In this document: positions 6,577 to 13,790 of the stretch, piece by piece
How positions within the stretch are numbered: position 1 is the first letter of the stretch
How the letters are laid out: the number at the start of each line of letters is the position of its first letter
Source of the DNA: Frateuria_A sp035695185
Lineage (GTDB): Bacteria > Pseudomonadota > Gammaproteobacteria > Xanthomonadales > Rhodanobacteraceae
Direction of reading: 5' to 3'
Assembly (NCBI RefSeq): GCF_035695185.1
Contig: NZ_DASSES010000162.1
Span: 1 to 20,446 of the forward strand
DNA: 20,446 nucleotides
Notes under the pieces: model-generated
Seen by the model: only the letters and a program-made list of their open reading frames with translations
What the model was told of the DNA's origin: nothing
The model's database searches: none
Translations under genes and position numbers: made by a program

Positions 6577-9494
6577 GCGGGCCCCTCGACGATCTGCGCG
6601 CGCGCCTGGCCGGCGCGCGCGGTCCGCATTTCTGGCGTGCACTGGAAGAACTGGTCGAACAGCCGGCCTGGCGCCGCCGCCTGCACGACGCCTTCCCGCA
6701 GCTCTCCCGGCTGGAACCGCAGCTCGACCGCCGTGGCTTCCTCAAACTGCTCGGTGCCTCGCTCGCGCTGGCCGGCCTGGGCGCCTGCAGCCGCCCGCCG
6801 CAGGAGGAGATCGTGCCGTGGGTGCGCCGGCCCGACCAGCTGCCGCCGGAACTGCCGCGCTTCTACGCCAGCGCACTGGCCTGCGCGGGCGAGGTTGCCG
6901 GCGTGCTGGTCGAGGCCCACCAGGGCCGGCCGACCAAGATCGAGGGCAACCCGGCGCACCCGGCGAGCCTCGGCGCGACCACGCCGGCTATGCAGGCGGC
7001 GGTGCTGGAGTTGTGGGACCCGGACCGCTCGCAGGCGCCGCTCCGTGACGGGCTGGCGTCCAGCTGGGATGCCTTTGCCGACGAGGTCCGCACGCTCACC
7101 AGGCGCTTCGCCCATGACGGCCGCGGCCTGCACGTGCTGAGCGGGCGGCTCGATTCCCCCACGCTGGCGGCGCAGCGCGAGGCCTGGCTCGCACGGTTTC
7201 CCGGCGCGCACTGGCACCAGTACGAAGCGGTCGACGACGACCATGCGCTGGCCGGCGCCCGGCTGGCCTTCGGCGAACCGTTGCGCGCGCGCTACCACTT
7301 CGACCGGGCCCGCGTGATCCTCGCCCTGGAGGCCGACTTCCTCGGCGCGATGCCCGGCATGCTGCGCCACGCGGCCGATTTCGCCACCGGGCGTGATCCG
7401 CAGTCGGACGCCTTCAGCCGGCTGTACGTGGTGGAAGCCTCGCCGACGCTCACCGGCGCCAAGGCCGACCACCGCTGGGCGCTGGGGTCCGCGCACATCG
7501 GCATGTTCGCGCTGGAGCTCGGCGAACTGCTCGGCGTGCCGGACGTGCGCGCCAGCCAGTCGAGCGGCATGTCGGCGCGCCGCCTGCGGGCACTGGCGCG
7601 GGACCTGGATGCGCAGCACGGCAGTTCGCTGGTGCTGGCCGGGCGCACGCAGCCGCCGTGGGTGCATGCGCTCGCGCACCTGCTCAACGAGGCGCTGGGC
7701 AACGTCGACCACACGGTGGAGTACTACGCGCCGCCGGAACCGTGGGAGTCCTCGGCGCAGGGCCTGCACGAGCTCACCGGGGCGATGGCCGCCGGCCGCG
7801 TGGACACGCTGCTGGTGCTCGACGGCAATCCGGCGTATGCCACGCCGGTGGATGCGGCGTTCGCGGAGTCCCTGGCCAAGGTGCCGCACTCGATTCACTT
7901 GGGCCTCTATCGCGACGAGACCGGGCGCGCCTGCCGGTGGCACCTGCCGCAAACGCACGCGCTGGAAGCGTGGTCGGACCTGCGCGCCGCCGACGGCACG
8001 GCCAGCGTGGTGCAGCCGGTGATCGCGCCGCTCTATGACAGCCGCAGTGCGCACGAGCTGCTGGCGCTGTTCCTGGGTGACCTGCAGAGCCCGCGTGCGC
8101 GCGTGCAGGCCACCTGGCAAGCCGATGCCGGCGCATGGACGGCCCTCCTGCAGGGCGGCGTGATCCCGCACAGCGCGCCCCCGTCGCAGCATCGGCGGGT
8201 CGACCGCGGTTTCCTGGCACGACTCCCGGCGCGCGCGGACGAGGCAGGCCTCGAGCTGCTGTTCGCCCCCGACCCGACCGTGTGGGACGGCCGCTACGCC
8301 AACAACGGCTGGCTGCAGGAGTTGCCCAAGCCGCTGACCACGCTGACCTGGAGCAACGTGGCGCTGGTCAGCCCGGAGCTCGCGCTTGCCCATGACCTGA
8401 AGAATGGCGATGCGCTCGAACTGCGCGTCGACGGTCGCCACGCCCAGGCGCCGGTATGGGTGATGCCGGGCCAGGCGGCGCGCAGCGTCACCGTCTACCT
8501 CGGCTACGGCCGCCGCCACGCCGGCCGCGTGGGCGGGCACCTCGGCTTCGACGCCTACGCCCTGCGCCGCCGGGACGCGCCCTGGCGCAGCGAGGGCCTG
8601 CGCGTCAATCGCACCGGTGCGCGCTACCCGCTCGCCACCACCCAGCGCCACCACGCGATGGAAGGCCGCGCGCCGGTGCGCGCCGCCACGCTGGACACCT
8701 ACCGCGACGATCCGGCGTTCGCCCAGGGGCAGGCGCAACCTCCGCCCAGCCTCTACCCGGACCGCCCACCCGGCCAGTACGCGTGGGCGATGAGCGTGGA
8801 CCTCAACGCCTGCATCGGCTGTGGCGCCTGCACCATCGCCTGCCAGGCGGAGAACAACATTCCCGTGGTCGGCGCGGAGGAAGTCGCGCGCGGCCGCGAG
8901 ATGCACTGGATCCGGGTCGACCGCTACTACGAGGGCGACGCGCGCGCCCCGCGCATCCACCACCAGCCGGTCCCGTGCATGCACTGCGAGCACGCGCCGT
9001 GCGAGCTGGTCTGCCCGGTCGGCGCCACCGTGCACGATGCCGAGGGCCTCAACGTGCAGGTCTACAACCGCTGCGTGGGCACGCGCTTCTGTTCCAACAA
9101 CTGCCCGTACAAGGTGCGCCGCTTCAATTTCCTGCAGTACAGCGACCTCTCCACCGAAACGCTGAAGGCACAGCGCAATCCGGACGTCTCGGTACGCAAC
9201 CGCGGTGTCATGGAGAAGTGCACCTATTGCATCCAGCGCATCGAGACCGCGCACATCGCCGCCGACCGCGAAGGCCGCCGCATCGCCGACGGCGAGGTGC
9301 TGACCGCCTGCCAGGCCGTGTGCCCGACCCGGGCGATCGTGTTCGGCGACCAGCAGGACCCGGCCAGCGCGGTCAGCCGGCAGAAGGCCTCGCCGCGGAA
9401 CTACACCTTGCTGGAAGAGCTCAACACGCGTCCGCGCACCACCTACCTGGCCGCGATCCGCAATCCGCATCCCGCGCTGGAGGACGACGCATGA
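6564..9494 (+). CDS. actB: ActB, molybdopterin-oxidoreductase-like/iron-sulfur fusion subunit of alternative complex III
   Basis: This 976-residue protein has a twin-arginine motif inside the N-terminal part (RRGFLKLLG, residues 56-64) followed by a hydrophobic stretch. Next comes a long domain resembling the catalytic subunit of molybdopterin oxidoreductases (about 80-720), which in ACIII holds no Mo cofactor. A four-cluster ferredoxin-like domain follows from about residue 740. Its cysteines are CIGCGACTIAC (750-760), CMHCEHAPCELVC (805-817), Cys837/843/847, Cys886/889 and Cys916/920. That is 15 in all, which fits three 4Fe-4S clusters and one 3Fe-4S cluster as established for ActB. It starts within the end of actA without its own clear ribosome binding site, pointing to coupling. 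The stop overlaps an ATG at 9491 that does not begin actC but a repeat-containing frame. Confidence 0.93.
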   Translation: MPPLSGPLDDLRARLAGARGPHFWRALEELVEQPAWRRRLHDAFPQLSRLEPQLDRRGFLKLLGASLALAGLGACSRPPQEEIVPWVRRPDQLPPELPRFYASALACAGEVAGVLVEAHQGRPTKIEGNPAHPASLGATTPAMQAAVLELWDPDRSQAPLRDGLASSWDAFADEVRTLTRRFAHDGRGLHVLSGRLDSPTLAAQREAWLARFPGAHWHQYEAVDDDHALAGARLAFGEPLRARYHFDRARVILALEADFLGAMPGMLRHAADFATGRDPQSDAFSRLYVVEASPTLTGAKADHRWALGSAHIGMFALELGELLGVPDVRASQSSGMSARRLRALARDLDAQHGSSLVLAGRTQPPWVHALAHLLNEALGNVDHTVEYYAPPEPWESSAQGLHELTGAMAAGRVDTLLVLDGNPAYATPVDAAFAESLAKVPHSIHLGLYRDETGRACRWHLPQTHALEAWSDLRAADGTASVVQPVIAPLYDSRSAHELLALFLGDLQSPRARVQATWQADAGAWTALLQGGVIPHSAPPSQHRRVDRGFLARLPARADEAGLELLFAPDPTVWDGRYANNGWLQELPKPLTTLTWSNVALVSPELALAHDLKNGDALELRVDGRHAQAPVWVMPGQAARSVTVYLGYGRRHAGRVGGHLGFDAYALRRRDAPWRSEGLRVNRTGARYPLATTQRHHAMEGRAPVRAATLDTYRDDPAFAQGQAQPPPSLYPDRPPGQYAWAMSVDLNACIGCGACTIACQAENNIPVVGAEEVARGREMHWIRVDRYYEGDARAPRIHHQPVPCMHCEHAPCELVCPVGATVHDAEGLNVQVYNRCVGTRFCSNNCPYKVRRFNFLQYSDLSTETLKAQRNPDVSVRNRGVMEKCTYCIQRIETAHIAADREGRRIADGEVLTACQAVCPTRAIVFGDQQDPASAVSRQKASPRNYTLLEELNTRPRTTYLAAIRNPHPALEDDA

Positions 9495-9715
9495 GCGCGC
9501 TCCCCCACGCTTGCCTGGGCGTCGCTCCCTCTCCCCGCCGGGGAGAGGGTTGGGGTGAGGGGCCGGGGCTCGCCCGGAACGTCGGTTTTCTGCGTGGCTT
9601 TTTTTCGGGCGCATGGCTGCGAACAAGTCTCCCCGCAAGCCTTGCCCCCTCACCCCAGCCCTCTCCCCGGCGGGGAGAGGGCGCCATGTCGGCGGGCGTG
9701 GGGGCATCTGCATGA
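9491..9715 (+). CDS. 74-codon bridging frame through a REPIN, between actB and actC
   Basis: This frame begins at an ATG that overlaps the actB stop (ATGA, 9491-9494) and ends at a TGA that overlaps the actC start (ATGA, 9712-9715). Its predicted product contains the repeat-derived blocks PSPRRGEGWGEG and PSPQPSPRRGEG and resembles no protein family I know. It probably has no protein function. It may be the remnant of the original actC start displaced by a REPIN insertion, and it keeps the chain of overlapping starts and stops unbroken across the repeat. Whether it is translated cannot be told from sequence. Confidence 0.4.
   Translation: MSALPHACLGVAPSPRRGEGWGEGPGLARNVGFLRGFFSGAWLRTSLPASLAPSPQPSPRRGEGAMSAGVGASA
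9527..9681. repeat. REPIN: two inverted REP hairpins between actB and actC
   Basis: Two 36-base arms (9527-9562 and 9646-9681) are inverted copies that match at 35 of 36 positions, separated by 83 bp. Each arm begins or ends with its own 10-bp hairpin, CCCTCTCCCC paired with GGGGAGAGGG: 9527-9536 with 9540-9549, and 9659-9668 with 9672-9681. Each hairpin is joined to a GGGGTGAGGGG-type tail or its complement. This is the architecture of a REP doublet forming an inverted pair. Such elements are non-autonomous and are mobilised in trans by RAYT-type transposases; none is in the window. In RNA the whole unit could fold into a long stem inside the operon message. Confidence 0.9.
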
Positions 9716-11055
9716 CGGCCCCGTTGCTCGCCCCCCGCGAAACCCACGCCTCGATCACCGACAAGGTGAGCGACATCGTGCTCGAGCGCCCGACCGGCCG
9801 GCTGTGGCTGCTCGCCTTCGCGCTGTCGTTCGTACTCACTGCCTGGCTCGGCGCCGGCATCGTCTGGCTGCTGGCCCGGGGCGTGGGGATCTGGGGCCTG
9901 GACGTCCCGGTGGCCTGGGCCTTCGCCATCGCCGATTACGTCTGGTGGATCGCCATCGGCATGGCCGGCACCTTCATCTCCGGCGGCCTGTACCTGGCGC
10001 GCCAGGGCTGGCGCAACGCGCTCAACCGCTATGCCGAGGCAATGACCGTGTTCGCGGTCTCGGTGTCCGGCATCTTCCCGATCCTGCACCTGGGCCGGCC
10101 GTGGTTCTTCTACTGGCTGGCGCCCTACCCGGACCGCATGGGCGTGTGGCCGCAGTGGCGCAGTTCGCTGTTCTGGGACTTCTCCGCGATCGTGGCCTAC
10201 CTGCTCGTCTCGGTCCTGTACTTCTACGTCGGCCTGATCCCCGACCTGGCCACGCTGCGCGACCGCGCCCGCACGCGCGGCAAGCAGATCTTCTACGGAC
10301 TGCTGGCGGCCGGTTGGCGCGGCGAGGCGCGGCACTGGCAGCGCTTCGAGACGCTCAACCTGTTGCTGGCGGCGATGGCCGTGCCGCTGGTGTTCTCGGT
10401 GCACTCGATGGTCGCGCTGGATTTCTCCGAAGGCCTGCTGCCGGGCTGGCATTCGACCATCTTCCCGCCGTTCTTCGTCGCCGGTGCGCTGTTCTCCGGC
10501 TTCGGCATGGCGCTGGTGCTGGGCCTGCCGCTGCGCCGCTTCTTCGATCTGGGCGACTTCATCACCGAGCGACACATCGCCAACCTGGCCAAGCTGATGC
10601 TGGCGGCGGGCCTGTTCGTCGACTACAGCTACGCCTCGGAGCTGTTCAACGCCTTCTACAGCGGCGACCGCTACGAGGTCGCGCATGCCATGCAGGAACT
10701 GACCGGCGCCTATGCCTGGGTGTACTGGACGATCATCGGCTGCAACGTGGTGGCGATCCAGGCGCTCTGGTCCGCGCGCGTGCGGCGCAACCACGCCGCG
10801 CTGTTCGTGATCGCCCTGCTGGTACTGATCGGCATGTGGTTCGAGCGCTTCGAACTGATCGTCGGCAGCCTGTACCACGACTTCCTGCCGTCCAGCTGGG
10901 GCATGTTCTATCCGACCTTCTGGGACATCACCTTCCTGGCTGGCTCGATCGGACTGTTCTTGCTGCTGTTTCTGCTGTTCGTGCGGCTGCTGCCGATGCT
11001 GCCGATGTTCGAGCTGCGCAAGCTGCGTGCGCGGCTGGACCGGGAGGCTGCATGA
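9712..11055 (+). CDS. actC: ActC, NrfD-like quinol-interacting membrane subunit of alternative complex III
   Basis: This 447-residue integral membrane protein of the NrfD/PsrC type has about ten transmembrane helices. Conserved segments include WWIAIGMAGTFISG, GIFPILHLGRPW and HSMVALDFSEGLLPGWHSTI, typical of ActC. Together with ActF it forms the membrane part of ACIII and is thought to hold the quinol site and take part in proton translocation. The ATG at 9712 is chosen because family similarity starts there (APRETHASITDKVSDIVLERP). A longer in-frame start at 9613 would add 33 residues that are translated REPIN sequence and is unlikely. The ATG overlaps the stop of the bridging frame, and the end overlaps actD by ATGA. 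Confidence 0.92.
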   Translation: MTAPLLAPRETHASITDKVSDIVLERPTGRLWLLAFALSFVLTAWLGAGIVWLLARGVGIWGLDVPVAWAFAIADYVWWIAIGMAGTFISGGLYLARQGWRNALNRYAEAMTVFAVSVSGIFPILHLGRPWFFYWLAPYPDRMGVWPQWRSSLFWDFSAIVAYLLVSVLYFYVGLIPDLATLRDRARTRGKQIFYGLLAAGWRGEARHWQRFETLNLLLAAMAVPLVFSVHSMVALDFSEGLLPGWHSTIFPPFFVAGALFSGFGMALVLGLPLRRFFDLGDFITERHIANLAKLMLAAGLFVDYSYASELFNAFYSGDRYEVAHAMQELTGAYAWVYWTIIGCNVVAIQALWSARVRRNHAALFVIALLVLIGMWFERFELIVGSLYHDFLPSSWGMFYPTFWDITFLAGSIGLFLLLFLLFVRLLPMLPMFELRKLRARLDREAA

Positions 11056-11588
11056 ACACGGCGAACGAACAGGGCTGGTTGGCCCGCTTCGAGGATGCCG
11101 GCGCGCTGCTGCTGGCGGTGCACGAACTGCGTGGCCGCGGCTATACGCAACTGGAGGCCTATACGCCTTACCCGGTCGAAGGCCTGACCCAGGCATTGGG
11201 GCCGATGCGCAACCGCATCCCGTTGCTGGTGTTGCTTGGTGGGCTGGCCGGGGGCTTCGGCACGCTCTTTCTCCAGTGGTACGCCTCGGTGATCGACTAC
11301 CCGATCAACGTCGGCGGGCGGCCCAACGCGAGCTGGCCGGCCTTCATCCCCGCCGCGCTGGAGATGACCATCCTGTTCGCCGCGCTGTTCGGCATCGCAG
11401 GCATGTTCTTCGCCAATGGCCTGCCGCGGCTCAACCATCCGCTGTTCGGCGTGCCGGGCTTCGAGGCGGCCAGCCGCGACGGCTTCTTCGTCTGGCTGCG
11501 CGCGGACGACCCGTGCTTCGACGCGGCACGGGCACACGATGACCTCGCGCGGCTGGCGCCGGTCACCATCGACCGGGTGGGGCCATGA
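11052..11588 (+). CDS. actD: ActD, DUF3341-family subunit of alternative complex III
   Basis: This 178-residue protein has a cytoplasmic N-terminal domain of about 50 residues (GWLARFEDAGALLLAVHELR, then YTPYPVEGLTQALG) and two membrane helices (about 56-79 and 100-122). Between them lies the conserved IDYPINVGGRPNASWPAFIP motif, and the tail contains RLNHPLFGVPGFEAASRDGF. This is the standard ActD/DUF3341 pattern. It has no cofactor ligands and a structural role in ACIII. GGGAGG (11042-11047) precedes the ATG, which overlaps the actC stop. Its own stop overlaps the actE start (ATGA at 11585). Confidence 0.92.
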   Translation: MNTANEQGWLARFEDAGALLLAVHELRGRGYTQLEAYTPYPVEGLTQALGPMRNRIPLLVLLGGLAGGFGTLFLQWYASVIDYPINVGGRPNASWPAFIPAALEMTILFAALFGIAGMFFANGLPRLNHPLFGVPGFEAASRDGFFVWLRADDPCFDAARAHDDLARLAPVTIDRVGP

Positions 11589-12364
11589 CGCGTTACCTCA
11601 CACCCGCGCGACATGGCTCCTCCCCCTGCGTGCAGGGGGAGGCTGGGAGGGGGTGCTGCGCGCCCGCGCGGGACAACCCCTCCCCAACCCTCCCCGGCAC
11701 GCAGGGGAGGGGGCTGCGGTTCCTGGTGCTGCTGGTCGCTGTGTTCGCGCTCACCGGCTGCGAACAGGCCATGCACGACATGTACGCCCAGCCCAAGTAC
11801 AAGCCGTTGGCCCCCAGCCCGCTGTTCGCCGACGGCAACAGCGCCCGCACCCCGCCACCGGGCAGCGTGCCGATGGCCCAAGGCGCGGCTGCCGACACGG
11901 CCAGCGGCCGCCGTGGGCACATGACACTGCCGCCCGATCCCGGTCCGGCACTGCCGCTGGATGCGCAGGGCCGCAGCCTCGCGCAGGGCGAGGTCGGGGA
12001 GCGCCGCTACGCCAATCCGCTGCCGCTCACCCTGGCGCTGCTGGAGCGCGGGCAGGAGCGCTTCGACATCTACTGCGCGCCCTGCCACGGCCGCGCGGGC
12101 GACGGCGACGGCATGATCGCCCGGCGCGGCTTCCCGGCGCCGCCGAGCTACCACACCGACCGCCTTCGCCGGGCGCCGGACAGCCACTTCTACCAGGTGA
12201 TCAGCGACGGCTACGGCGTGATGTACCCGTATGCGGATCGCATCGCCCCCCGCGACCGCTGGGCGATCGTGGCCTACATCCGCGCGTTGCAGCTCTCCCA
12301 GCACGCGCCACGCGACCGGCTCACGCCCCAGGATCTCGCACGCCTGCCCGCGGGGGACCGATGA
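11585..12364 (+). CDS. actE: ActE, monoheme cytochrome c lipoprotein of alternative complex III, with a REPIN translated in its N-terminus
   Basis: This 259-residue protein has one heme site, CAPCH (Cys164-Cys167-His168), with Met213 in GYGVMYPYADRI as the likely axial ligand. The family region with YAQPKYKPLAPSPLFADG (about 67-84) matches ActE. A lipoprotein signal is present (LRFLVLLVAVFALTGC, lipid cysteine at Cys59), but it begins only at residue 44. The preceding 43 residues are largely a REPIN read in frame (GSSPCVQGEAGRG...SPTLPGTQGRG). The ATG at 11585 overlaps the actD stop. No ATG, TTG or well-placed GTG lies between the repeat and the signal (GTG 11630 is inside the hairpin without a ribosome site), so translation must cross the repeat. 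The signal therefore has an abnormally long n-region. ActE hands electrons to the oxidase. Confidence 0.9.
   Translation: MTRYLTPARHGSSPCVQGEAGRGCCAPARDNPSPTLPGTQGRGLRFLVLLVAVFALTGCEQAMHDMYAQPKYKPLAPSPLFADGNSARTPPPGSVPMAQGAAADTASGRRGHMTLPPDPGPALPLDAQGRSLAQGEVGERRYANPLPLTLALLERGQERFDIYCAPCHGRAGDGDGMIARRGFPAPPSYHTDRLRRAPDSHFYQVISDGYGVMYPYADRIAPRDRWAIVAYIRALQLSQHAPRDRLTPQDLARLPAGDR
11619..11713. repeat. REPIN of a second sequence family inside the 5' end of actE
   Basis: CCTCCCCCTGC (11619-11629) pairs perfectly with GCAGGGGGAGG (11632-11642) over 11 bp with a 2-base loop. An inverted partner lies at about 11676-11713 with CCTCCCC and GGGGAGG arms. Both halves share the core heptamer TGCGTGC (11627-11633, and as complement at 11697-11703) and a TGGG(G)AGGGG tail. 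The sequence differs from the CCCTCTCCCC family at 9527-9681. Its roughly 95 bases lie wholly within the coding frame without creating a stop codon. Confidence 0.85.
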
Positions 12365-13431
12365 GCCGCCGGTGGCCCCGGGTCGCGCGCGGCGAAGGCA
12401 TCGCCGCGGCGATCGGCCTGCTCGCGCTGGCCGGCTGCCTGCTGCTGGGCCTGCACGCCCCGCGTCCCGTCCTGCTGTCCTACCTGTTCGCCTGGCTGTT
12501 CTGGCTGGCGCCGGCGCTGGGCAGCGTCGGGCTGCTGTTGATCCATGCGCTGACCGGCGGCGACTGGGGCCTCGCATTGCGCCCGGCGCTGCTCGCCGCC
12601 AGCCGGCGCCTGCCGCTGATGGCGGTGCTGCTGCTGCCGGTGCTGGCCGGCGCGACGGTACTGTTCCCCTGGGCCGACGCCCGGGCGGTCGATCCGAACC
12701 TCGAACACCAGCGCTGGTGGCTCAACGTCCCGTTCTTCCTCGTGCGCGCGGTCATCGTGTTCGGGTTGTGGCTGTGGCTGGCGCACGGAATCCGCCGCCG
12801 GCTGGCCACGCCCGCGGCCGGGCGGTTCGCCGCCGGTGGCCTGGTGCTCTACACGCTGGCCGTGTCGGTGGCGGCGGTCGACTGGGTGATGTCGCTGGTG
12901 CCGCGCTGGCACTCGACCACGTTCGGCATCCTGGTCGGCAGCGCGCAACTGCTGGCCGCCGCGGGGCTGGCGGTGGGGGTCAGCATGTCGCGGGGCGGTT
13001 CGGCCTGGACGGCCAGGCGGCTGAACGACCTGGGCAGTCTCCTGATGGTGCTGGTACTGGCCTGGGGCTACCTGGCCTTCATGGACTACCTGACGGTGTG
13101 GATCGCCGACCTGCCGGCGGAAACGGTCTGGTACCTGCCCCGCGTGCAGTCCGGCTGGCGCTGGCTGGGCGTTTTCCTGGTGCTGTTCCACCTGGTGCTG
13201 CCGTTCGCCGTGCTGCTTTCGCGCCAGGCCAAGCAGCGCGTGGCATGGCTGGCCGGGGTGGCCCTGTGGCTGTTCATCGCGCAGATCGGCTACGTCGCCT
13301 GGCTGGTGCTGCCGGGCCTGCGCGAGCGCGCGCTGGCCTGGAGCGACGCACTGGCGTGGATCGGCATCGGCGGGCTGTGGTGGCTGGGCTATGGCGCACG
13401 CCGGCGCGCCGCGCTGGAGCTGGAGCCATGA
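12361..13431 (+). CDS. actF: ActF, second NrfD-like membrane subunit of alternative complex III
   Basis: This 356-residue, strongly hydrophobic protein has about nine to ten transmembrane helices and no cofactor ligands. The segment AAVDWVMSLVPRWHSTTFG (about residues 177-195) is the conserved ActF motif, and WWLNVPFFLVRAVIVFGLW fits the family. ActF is the structural partner of ActC in the ACIII membrane domain. The start overlaps the actE stop (ATGA at 12361) and the stop overlaps the next gene by ATGA. Confidence 0.9.
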   Translation: MSRRWPRVARGEGIAAAIGLLALAGCLLLGLHAPRPVLLSYLFAWLFWLAPALGSVGLLLIHALTGGDWGLALRPALLAASRRLPLMAVLLLPVLAGATVLFPWADARAVDPNLEHQRWWLNVPFFLVRAVIVFGLWLWLAHGIRRRLATPAAGRFAAGGLVLYTLAVSVAAVDWVMSLVPRWHSTTFGILVGSAQLLAAAGLAVGVSMSRGGSAWTARRLNDLGSLLMVLVLAWGYLAFMDYLTVWIADLPAETVWYLPRVQSGWRWLGVFLVLFHLVLPFAVLLSRQAKQRVAWLAGVALWLFIAQIGYVAWLVLPGLRERALAWSDALAWIGIGGLWWLGYGARRRAALELEP

Positions 13432-13790
13432 GCCGGCAGCCGGATTCGCACGAGTCCTACACGGTGGCGGCCGGCGTGCTGCACTGGGCGGCCGCGATCC
13501 TGGCGCTCAGCCTGCTGGCGATCGTGCTGCTGGTGTACGTGTGGGCACGCCCGGTGCTGACCGCGGGCGCGGCGCCGGCGCGGCCGATCCCACCGCAACC
13601 GCGGCTGCAGCCGGATCCGGCCGTGGACATCGCCGCCGAGCGCGCGCTGCAGCGTTCGCGTCTGCACAGCTACCAATGGGTGGACCCGGCGCACACCGTG
13701 GCCCGGATCCCGATCACGCGGGCGATGGCGCTGATCGCCGCGGGGCAGGGCACGCCCGCGTCGGCCGCATCCACGGAGCCTTCGCCATGA
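13428..13790 (+). CDS. Small single-span membrane protein between actF and the SCO gene
   Basis: This 120-residue protein has one transmembrane helix (about 16-40). A proline-rich linker follows (RPIPPQPRLQPDP), then a conserved-looking periplasmic segment with ALQRSRLHSYQWVDPAHTVARIPITRAMALIA. The YxWVD...VxRIPIxRAM pattern recurs in small proteins encoded beside ACIII and terminal oxidase genes in proteobacteria; this is from my knowledge of the neighbourhood, not a search. It may be an accessory ACIII subunit or an oxidase assembly factor. No cofactor-binding residues are evident. It overlaps both neighbours by ATGA, with a GGAG element just upstream. Confidence 0.8.
   Translation: MSRQPDSHESYTVAAGVLHWAAAILALSLLAIVLLVYVWARPVLTAGAAPARPIPPQPRLQPDPAVDIAAERALQRSRLHSYQWVDPAHTVARIPITRAMALIAAGQGTPASAASTEPSP

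Noticed and set aside
9613..9711. A longer N-terminus for ActC starting at the ATG at 9613.
   Set aside because: The extra 33 residues are translated REPIN sequence, no family likeness starts before 9712, and the ATG at 9712 fits the ATGA pattern of the operon.
6525..9929. A 1134-codon open frame on the minus strand opposite actB and the start of actC.
   Set aside because: It is antisense to a well-supported ACIII gene, crosses gene boundaries and the REPIN, and reads as arginine/alanine/glycine/histidine-rich sequence without any family motif. Such frames are common in high-GC DNA.
9527..11713. The repeated G/C-rich blocks as a CRISPR array or an insertion sequence.
   Set aside because: There are no regularly spaced repeats with unique spacers, no cas genes and no transposase. 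The inverted paired hairpins fit REP/REPIN elements.
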